Source: Onchidella celtica
Taxonomy: Eukaryota > Mollusca > Gastropoda > Systellommatophora > Onchidiidae
DNA: 64,000 nucleotides
Reading direction: 5' to 3'
Assembly: GCA_963931925.1 (NCBI GenBank)
Contig: OZ007581.1
Span: 16,610,450 to 16,674,449 of the forward strand
The first letter of the stretch is position 1. Every line of letters begins with the position of its first letter. A program made the translations under genes and the position numbers. The notes below the pieces were generated by a model, which saw only the letters and a program-made list of their open reading frames with translations, was not told the DNA's origin and did not search any database. Positions 58,201 through 64,000 of the stretch are shown here, piece after piece.

Positions 58201-58959
58201 ATCGCAGCCCTACGACAAGTTTTTATTGCTCTTCGTCGAGCTGGCCTTACGGCGAAACCCAGTAAGGTATTTTTAGGATATAATGAAATTAATTTTCTGG
58301 GCCATACAATTGCCCACGGCGTTCAGACTCCTGATGACAAGAAGATAACTACCATCTTAAAGCTCCAACCACCTCGAACTAAGAAAGAAGTTCGTAGTTT
58401 ATTGGGCTTTCTTAACTATTATAGGAAATTCATTCCAAATTTTTCTTCGCTTACAGCTCCGTTGTCAGACCTCACAAGAAAGAATTTTCCTAATAAAGTG
58501 AAATGGACAACCGAATGTGCTGATACACTTCGTACCGTTCAACAATTGTTTTCCACTTCCCCCATTCTCATACTACCAGACATAAACCAAACATTTATTG
58601 TCCGCACTGATGCGTCGGACAAGGGATTGGGAGCTGTGTTATTACAGGAACGAGACGATACTTTGCGGCCATGTCTATACGCCAGCCGCAAGTTGCTGGA
58701 TAGGGAATGCCGCTATGCAATTATCGAGCGAGAGTGCCTCGCTATCATTTTTGCTGTAAACGCATTTTCGAGATATCTACTTATGTCCGAGTTTATAATT
58801 GAAACGGACCATCGTCCGTTGTTATTCTTAAAGACTAACAGGGCTAAAAATGCTCGATTAACGAGGTGGAGTCTTGCACTCCAGGAATACCGGTTTGTAA
58901 TCCGTGCTATCCCTGGCGGTGACAATTCCCAAGCTGATATTTTGTCACGTCTCATTTAA
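55210..58959 (+). CDS. Gag-Pol-like polyprotein of the Gmr1-like element (1249 aa)
   Basis: The start ATG is at 55210 and the stop TAA at 58957-58959, with no interruption. Residues 1-65 form a charged helix (EREKEREKQKERKRE). The expected capsid is not visible; a Tyr/Pro/Arg-rich linker leads to a CCHC zinc knuckle (C142, C145, H150, C155). Aspartic protease: D217-S-G. Integrase: H399, H406, C436, C439 zinc site, then D469, D528 and E564 (35 residues between the last two). Reverse transcriptase: D923 and the YFDD pair D985-D986. RNase H: DAS at D1134, ERECLA, TDHRPL and a final GGDNSQAD. Thus integrase precedes RT. All catalytic residues are present, so enzymatic functions may be intact. Without a capsid, particle formation would need another copy. 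Confidence 0.92.
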   Translation: MAEFFKYLAYAKVLGIPEEESASWCEQQVEQDRDLEHWLAAREREKEREKQKERKRELTLKKSEPPFVKQRDFPNEGNVSPRRGYQTYSFYEPRPYYRGNYTGQQYNRPQRPPRRVYFDDNHNYNRPQNRPYRGHDSHRIMCFKCNQFGHMRRFCTVKMGAANACSVQSTPYTDVGYTNKSSSQSKTIPVMSALHELGELTFYQGRVNAIRASVLRDSGCTTIGVRQSLVRPTQFLDKEVTCITFGGSVERFRLAEVYIDTPFLTGIVTACVLPNPVADIIIGNVPQVNKCPIGNLEIWTEDESVACATTRLQSSRRADSLLSNPTIEVNITSSAFHDEQHSDPTLKHFFAKVDPTAPDTSKFVIKDDLLYRNFQNKRETVMQLVVPRSFRRDIIRLAHDTSLAGHQGKARTKSRILTQFFWPSIYADVNRFVSTCDVCQRRTPKGRASRAPLQEMPMVSRPFERVAVDIVGPLHKSDRGHRFILSVIDYATRWPEAIPLKDISADHVAEALITVFSRLGFPVEILSDRGPQFTSELFKKVLELVGIKQRLTSPYHPQSNGCCERWNATMKSMLARVSADKPSDWDRQLPAILFAYRELPNASTGFSPFELLYGRKPRGPMAILHDLFAGSDTDDSDTQSAYQYVVDLRQRILNACQLAQKSSAAHASLYKQYRDQGSRLRTLTVGDQTLVLLPETKNKLLLTWKGPFKVLKRLSRVNYLIKIRGQDKVFHINMLKQYLSDDDNRQNNRRNVVAQANAALVSVDDDDPIKIENSIPALRSSENTSDVNINPDLSESQRQDLRDLLNEFTTVFTDLPGNTSLVQHVIRLKTDIPVFVKPYPRPLHAQETIITEVRNMFHLGVIERSTSPYNSPIVLVKKKDDTVRFCIDYRKLNEVTIYDAEPIPNQENLFAQLARATIFSKIDLSKGYWQIPLDENSKQYTAFQTPLGLMQWRYMPFGLVTAPATFARMMTILLQGMNSVLSYFDDICIYETDWSGHIAALRQVFIALRRAGLTAKPSKVFLGYNEINFLGHTIAHGVQTPDDKKITTILKLQPPRTKKEVRSLLGFLNYYRKFIPNFSSLTAPLSDLTRKNFPNKVKWTTECADTLRTVQQLFSTSPILILPDINQTFIVRTDASDKGLGAVLLQERDDTLRPCLYASRKLLDRECRYAIIERECLAIIFAVNAFSRYLLMSEFIIETDHRPLLFLKTNRAKNARLTRWSLALQEYRFVIRAIPGGDNSQADILSRLI

Positions 58960-59638
58960 TTTCCTATTAAAGAGTGTTGTGTCTTGTATTGGGGTTGGAT
59001 AGTGCTTGTCCCCCTCAATTCTAGACGGTGGATGGATTCACATTTATCTTGTTCATTACTTTATGAACCAGTTTTACAATCCTTTTTTTTGTGAATATCC
59101 TCTTTCCACCAGCGTCATTCCTGACTGTGACCTGAACTTCTGGCAAACCTGACGCCCTTGTCAGCGGGTCAATGAGATGGACACATGGCAAACCAAGCTA
59201 CCAGAGCTACTGCTGCCATTGGATACCACAGTATTTTAATTAACAATATATTGTGTGTGAATGTGTATATAAGCAGCAATTGTGTGTGTTGACTATATAG
59301 TTATAAGCCTATTCCTTCAGTAAGGCTTCATTATTTGATAATAGTTATACTTTAATCCACCAGTATAAAGTGATATACTCATTATTATTAGAGATGTTTC
59401 TAAGAATTTTGATTGTATGCAGTAAGAATGTTTAAATAGAATAAATTGTATAGAACGTGGCATCAATAATTGTATGCTTTTTGTCCATCCAATATGCACG
59501 TTCTTAGTTAGATTTTTCTTCTCAAGCTTAAGACTCATTTTTCTACAGTACTACTTAAGCCCCTACCACAATAACTTTGAGATTTCTTGGATCTTATCGT
59601 GTAAATTTTATTTAAAATTTTCACTGTGGTGGGGGATA
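58960..59638 (+). other. 3' noncoding region and polypurine tract of the Gmr1-like element
   Basis: No open frame of note. GGTGGGGGATA immediately before the 3' LTR (59628-59638) is the likely plus-strand primer site. Confidence 0.65.
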
Positions 59639-60927
59639 TGTCAGGGTTAGGATTTGAATTGCCGTGCTAGGTCACGCATTGTTTATTACATGGCATCATT
59701 GATTTTAGCCAGTGCAAACGTCCTTGAACTATTCCCGTGGACAGTTTGTTTTTGTAACGCTTTTCTTAGAGATGGAAAGAAAGTGGGTCAGGATAGAACG
59801 AATGGATAAATTAACAGTGACGATGCAGTTTTCGACCCCGTGGTTTGGGTGTACCTTAACAGGGAAAGACGGGGCGAATAAGGAGTGAATAAATTCGTAC
59901 AAAGAACGTTTAGGGTGTAGAGACTTTGCGAACGGTTTTGATAGACTTGAATAACTTTGTCTGTTACTATTAATAGAATCTATTGGCGCTGCGAGCGGAG
60001 CTCGAAGTGGATGCACCAATCAAATTTGAGCAGTCACGTGGACTTGCAGAAGATTTGGCCGAAGCCATCTTGAGATTTAATCACTTCCATGTAGATCTTC
60101 CAGCTACGAGGGTTGTCGGCTAATACGGTTCAGCCAGAGAGAACCAACAGACTGTTAAGTCATGTCTATGTCCTGGATAGACAATGAAAATAATCCACAG
60201 CTATTTTCTCCAGTTCCCTGAAATCGTTTCAGGGAACCAATCGTAAGTTTCATCAAAATGATTCGAGATGATGTGAATCTGACCCTAACTTTCCAGTAGA
60301 AGTGCGATCAAAGGAATGCAAGACCATAAAGTTTTACTTGCAATTAAGATCTAGAAAGAGTGACTGATATACACATTTGTAAATTGTAATTGATGTGTCT
60401 GGATGAGGCTGGGGATTGCCAGCCCATCCTAGAACAGATCTAGATCTATCTTAACTACGTCAGTGTGTCTTGACGGTTTGATCCTTTATAAGCAGTTAAC
60501 TGAGTTAATATTGTCGTCTGAGACCTAAGTATATCATTTGTGAGATAGTAGGCAGTCTATATTTCTGAAGATAAATAATTACTAAGTAAACTGTGTATGA
60601 ATCAGAATGATATAGAGTTTCAAATCTCTTAAGAATCTAGAGGAGATTTATAGTTATGTATTTTAGTATTTTCATTTGATGCTGCAATGTTGTCTTTTAA
60701 TATGTAAACGATAGACGAAATTGTTAGGAATTTAAGTAATAAATTTGTGGCCCTACAAGGTCCTTGATATAACTTACTCGAAATTGTTATTAGTGTATGT
60801 GGCATGGTATGGCAGAGTAATTTCTAAAACCTCTCGATAATTATTAAAAATGCAGTCGAACACCTAAATTTATAATTTAGTATACCCTTCCTTGAACTCG
60901 TAACACTCGAGGACCCACCTCGTAACA
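59639..60927 (+). repeat. 3' LTR, full length (1289 bp)
   Basis: It starts TGTCAGGG and ends CTCGTAACA, followed by ACATT. The first 604 bp equal the 5' LTR. The second part carries the GAGGCTGGGGATTGCCAGCC hairpin region (about 60404) shared with the solo LTRs at 18939-20308 and 34280-39815. A small internal repeat (GTAACACTCGAGG..., GTAACA) occurs at its end. Confidence 0.85.
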
Positions 60928-61521
60928 ACATTGGTATCCCATAGCACTGATTTCAATGGCTAATGGGAAATATTTGTCAAATTTGCCTTGATAACATCTA
61001 TCAATGTAACAGTCGTATGGTACTGCTACTTCAACGATCTGGACTTTCTTATTAGTATTGTCTATAACTGTGATGTCAGGACGTGTTGCTCTGGTGGTTA
61101 AGGATGTTGCATCTGATCCAAACATTGATGGGTTGATGAGTGTGTCCTTTAGTACTTCTTTGTTACGATTGTAATAAGTGATACTGTCCTTGACCTTGTT
61201 GTAGAACACACTTGATAGAATAGACAGTATTTTCCACCACATGCCAGGATCTGGATGAGCATAGCGGGGTTTAAAGATGGTAGGCTTCGTGCTGATAGCA
61301 ATACGAACAACCTTTTCATATATAATGAATTCGTCCCAAAGCTGGGCGTTGTTAAAGCGATTCCAACTCACCGGATTCAACAGTGTGTTATGGTCGACAT
61401 TTTGGTAGTTCCGGTCGAAATCTTGAGTTCCAGATGAAATAAGTTTTATCCTACCACTTCTCATGACACTTTTATAACACACTCTGAGCCTAGGGACTAG
61501 GCCCACAGTTTTGTTCACCAT
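60928..61521 (-). pseudogene. R2-like LINE, restriction-like endonuclease region
   Basis: From an ATG at 61521 the minus strand reads 198 residues before entering the LTR. TRPDITVIDN (P148-D149), QIVEVAVPYD (E164) and KFDKY (K180, K183) match the PD...(D/E)...K arrangement of the restriction-like endonuclease at the C-terminus of R2-type LINEs. This endonuclease nicks the target for reverse transcription. The 16 residues that follow in the open frame come from the inserted LTR. It could alternatively be a host PD-(D/E)XK gene captured in the repeat; the truncated context makes a LINE more likely. Confidence 0.65.
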
Positions 61522-61625
61522 GGCTACGTTATCGGCGGCAGTTACGACGGATCACGGCCCCAAAACAGCAGGAAGAACAGCACTACACAAAAGCGCAGCT
61601 AGTTCAGCCGCCATCTTGATGACGT

Positions 61626-61627
61626 AT

Positions 61628-61666
<39 letters not shown>

Positions 61667-61738
61667 GGATGGATGGATGGATGGATGGATGGATGGATGG
61701 ATGGATGGATGGATGGACGGACGGACGGACGGACGGAC

Positions 61739-61801
<63 letters not shown>

Positions 61802-62145
61802 TAGATAGATAGATAGATAAAAGTTTCATTCTCTGTCTGGGAGATGGAAGAAAACAACAACAAAACACAGTAATTCGCCACAGTGAACATGTAAACATGT
61901 AAAACTCCGTAGAACTGCTCAGAGGCATTGGGCATAATGACTGTACGCTTATAAGATAAGATAAGATATAACTTTACTATCCTGTTGTCGGGAAATTTGT
62001 TGACACAGCATCCGTTTTACAGTACAACAGTAAATACAATATCTAACTTACACTATGTACCGCATACACGCACATTGCTCTCACTCACAGAACTTTACCA
62101 GCAAATAAGAACATTACTCTCTCACGCACACACCGTCTGAACAAT
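61626..62145 (+). repeat. R unit 3 resumes: compound microsatellite and 3' part
   Basis: The tract is (GATA)n, (GATG)n, (GACG)n, (GGCA)n, (GACA)n, (GATA)n at 61626-61820. R blocks follow (GTCTGGGAGATGG, AACAACAACAAAACACAG, TATCCTGTTGTCGGGAAATTTG). It is the longest microsatellite of the window. Confidence 0.9.
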
Positions 62146-62150
62146 CCATC

Positions 62151-63328
62151 TGTCACGAGTGGAGTGAGCGGAATTCAGAGATTACGGGGGCATGGAAGTG
62201 GGGGAACGACTCACGGGATAGTGAGGCTGCTCACCTATATTGACTTCTGTTAGTTAACGTTAAAGCGTGCATGTTGTGAGTGGTGGGGGGTCTGAATGAG
62301 GCGAGAGCGCTGTATTACTATCACTGCACACTAAGACGTCCAAGGAAGCGGACGCGGGAGAAAGCCCCAGAGGGCGAACATAAGGAGAGCAGTCGGAAGG
62401 CTTGGGAGTAGTGTTTTTTCCAGTGATGACTGGTAGGTGGAACGATGATTGATAATTATGATTGATGTATTATATTCGTCTATTACCATGATGTAAATAA
62501 GTATATGTGAGGAATGTGGAAGTCCTTGATACTGTATATAGCAATGTGCTCCATGAGCGATAGATGTAAGTTGAGTTCATGGATTTGTAGCGAGAGTGAG
62601 TATTGTGTACTACGGTGGAGGTGTGTTACCGTAAGATGTTTGGTGAGTGAAATGTGAACTAGTGTGTGTAGGCTTCATGAGTTGTAAGGAGGGGTGAAGT
62701 GAATAGAAGTGGTATGGTGTTATACCAATGTAATGTTATTCTTGTAGGTGCCGGGGTCGGCCGCCTACGGTGAGCACAGGGGATAGGCCAGCATAGGGCC
62801 GAAGGCCACACATAGGCCAGGAGGACGCTGTCGTGTAGGACAGTCGCAGCACATGAGTCGTGGCAGTCAGGCCACCGACAGGGACGTATATATGATCGTG
62901 AATGTGTTGTTGAAATGCTAATGTGCTATTGCCATGTTGATGTGCTATTGAAATGCTAATGTGCTATTGTCATGTTGATGTGCTATTGGAATGCTAATGT
63001 GTTATGGCAATAGGGAGGGGCTATTGAGAGACTGCGGTGCCATTGAAATATTAATGTGCTATTAAGACATGGAGAGGAGAAGCTGAGACCGAAGTGTCTT
63101 TAGGAAGTAACTACCGGGTTGTGGACCCGAGGAAGTGTGCGTACGGGAGAGGCCGTTGTACGGCAGTTGAATTGAATAATATAATCTCTGTATTTGCGCT
63201 ATTATCTTTATGTTTATGTATAATAAATGTGTGAGTCTGATGGGTTGTTCTGTTAAGTGTTAAACTTGTTCGTTCGTGATTGTTGTCTTGTTATAACCAT
63301 CGCATCTCCCAGTCTGGGATTTGTGACA
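62151..63328 (+). mobile_element. Solo LTR (1178 bp) with CCATC duplication
   Basis: The element starts TGTCACGAG and ends TTTGTGACA, with a short inverted TGTCAC/GTGACA. CCATC flanks both sides (62146-62150, 63329-63333). The R copy at 40738 shows the intact site (AGTCCATCAGG). It contains AATAAA near 63221 and a tandem repeat at about 62901-63065 built of AATGCTAATGTGCTATTG / CATGTTGATGTGCTATTG subunits. It shares the TGTCACGA start with the solo LTR at 8019 but little else. Confidence 0.88.
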
Positions 63329-63333
63329 CCATC

Positions 63334-63845
63334 AACAGTATAACACAACAGGAAACGCTGCTACATAATACTTCGAAAGGCAGATACCAACAAAAAAAAA
63401 AATCGTCTATAACGCATACAACCTACATTTTAATGAATCCATACATCGTTGTAGGGAAGGAATAACGTCAAAGTGGTTTTGTAGCCAGGTGATGCAAAAT
63501 CCTGTTAAGCTTTGTTTTAATTTGGTAACAAGAGATAAATGCTAATGTTTGTTATCGTAATATGTATTCTATATATCAAGCTATATAAATTACATTTCAT
63601 AATGTTTATGATTATAAATTATGTTTATTTCTGTTTGTTTTTTACTACGGGTTTACAGTTGTGAATTTTGCCAAGTTGGATTTTCGTTCACTGAAGTTTT
63701 TTGTCCCGGTACGGTGGGGCTTCGTGTCCCTCTCAAGGCTTTTGTCTGTATCCTGAGAAACATTGCCTTAAGACAGTAGAAATTGCACATAATCCATAAT
63801 TTCATTCACGTTTCTGGTCAACTCATAAAGCAGCAACAAATTATA
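63334..63845 (+). repeat. R unit 3, last part
   Basis: It matches 40750-41250: AATCGTCTATAA, CATCGTTGTAG, TATATAAATTACATTTCATAATG, then TTGTCTGTATCCTGAGAAACATTGCCTTAAGACAGTAGAAATTGCAC. Confidence 0.8.
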
Positions 63846-63847
63846 AT

Positions 63848-64000
63848 AATTGGCTCTTTTCGTCTTGGCAGGCGGTCAGCAGCTAAATAGTTTTTGTGCT
63901 GCATGCCTGGGCTGTGGGTATGGAGAAAGTGCTTAGCCCATGGTGCACTTTCCCCCTCTCGACAGTTTTGATTTGATCCATTGGAACGACATGGTAAATA
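63848..64000 (-). mobile_element. Probable 3' end of a LINE A relative, runs off the window
   Basis: GGCTCTTTTCGTCTTGGCAG followed by GCGGTCAGCAGCTA resembles the 3' end of LINE A at 11612-11646 (GGCCTTTAGCGTCTTTACAG, ACGGTCTTAGCAGCTAG). No coding sequence is in view. Confidence 0.35.

Larger units (their letters stand above)
53312..60927 (+). mobile_element. Gmr1-like Ty3/Gypsy LTR retrotransposon
   Basis: The element is bounded by ACATT (53307-53311 and 60928-60932). It begins TGTCAGGG and ends CTCGTAACA. Components: shortened 5' LTR (53312-53915), leader (53916-55209), one open frame (55210-58959), noncoding 3' region, a polypurine tract (about 59628-59638) and a full 3' LTR (59639-60927). 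The shared 604 bases of the two LTRs look identical, which implies recent insertion. The pol order (protease, integrase, RT, RNase H) is that of the Gmr1 group, not ordinary Gypsy. No capsid domain, chromodomain or envelope is seen. Confidence 0.9.
52975..61620 (-). mobile_element. R2-like LINE fragment, split by the Gmr1-like element
   Basis: The 3' end with AATAAA on the minus strand is at 52975-53120. Coding sequence is at 53121-53311 and 60928-61521, and a 5' remnant reaches about 61620. The inserted element (53312-60927) sits between. Removing it with one ACATT copy would restore one continuous frame. The LINE lies in the microsatellite of R unit 3. It is 5'-truncated: no reverse transcriptase is present. 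Confidence 0.78.

Noticed and set aside
55396-58955. Minus-strand and alternative frames inside the polyprotein
   Set aside because: They are shadows of the intact gag-pol-like frame with no motifs of their own.

Overview
The window is repeat-rich, intron-bearing eukaryotic DNA from an invertebrate animal, most likely a mollusc or other lophotrochozoan. The clues are tetranucleotide-microsatellite-bearing dispersed repeats, tRNA-derived SINEs, a Gmr1-like LTR retrotransposon, an R2-like LINE tail and a fragment of an L-amino-acid-oxidase-type flavoenzyme. Species placement is inference. Almost every long open frame belongs to a mobile element. The host-like coding matter is a family of small split exons that read as a ubiquitin-like fold (three locus copies) and one broken flavin amine oxidase exon.

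Layout. 1-1660: no gene seen. 1661-6960: copy 1 of the ubiquitin-like locus, carrying a 488-bp Helitron. 8019-8920: solo LTR. 9793-10239: hAT-type MITE. 11604-13778: 5'-truncated LINE (A) with a 14-bp target duplication. 13793-18780: mostly empty. 18780-21110: dispersed repeat R interrupted by a 1.37-kb solo LTR. 21113-28390: SINEs and copy 2 of the ubiquitin-like locus. 28440-31270: microsatellites, R fragments, a Helitron end and a SINE. 31284-33614: LINE B with a frameshift. 34280-39815: an LTR of the Gmr1-like family interrupted by a 4.3-kb DNA transposon (35411-39732). 40325-43875: R, SINE and the dead copy 3 of the ubiquitin-like locus. 43888-44179: amine oxidase fragment. 44330-47400: SINE, a tRNA-like relic and microsatellites. 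47400-63845: three tandem R units with nested insertions. 63848-64000: edge of another LINE A relative.

The most notable object is the 35411-39732 element. It has a multi-exon gene resembling the DUF7869 family, 27-bp terminal inverted repeats with one mismatch and a 4-bp target duplication (AAGG), and it sits inside an old LTR. This links an uncharacterised protein family to a mobile DNA element.

The last 17 kb is a stack of nested insertions whose order can be read from target duplications. R unit 3 was hit by an R2-like LINE (minus strand), which was hit by a Gmr1-like element (ACATT duplication). A separate solo LTR (CCATC duplication) later landed in the same R unit. The Gmr1-like element has integrase before reverse transcriptase, an open 1249-codon frame with no visible capsid domain, and unequal LTRs (604 versus 1289 bp). 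Paired filled and empty sites in the duplicated units give clean boundaries for a Helitron, a TTAA-flanked MITE and a CGTG-rich TTA-flanked MITE.
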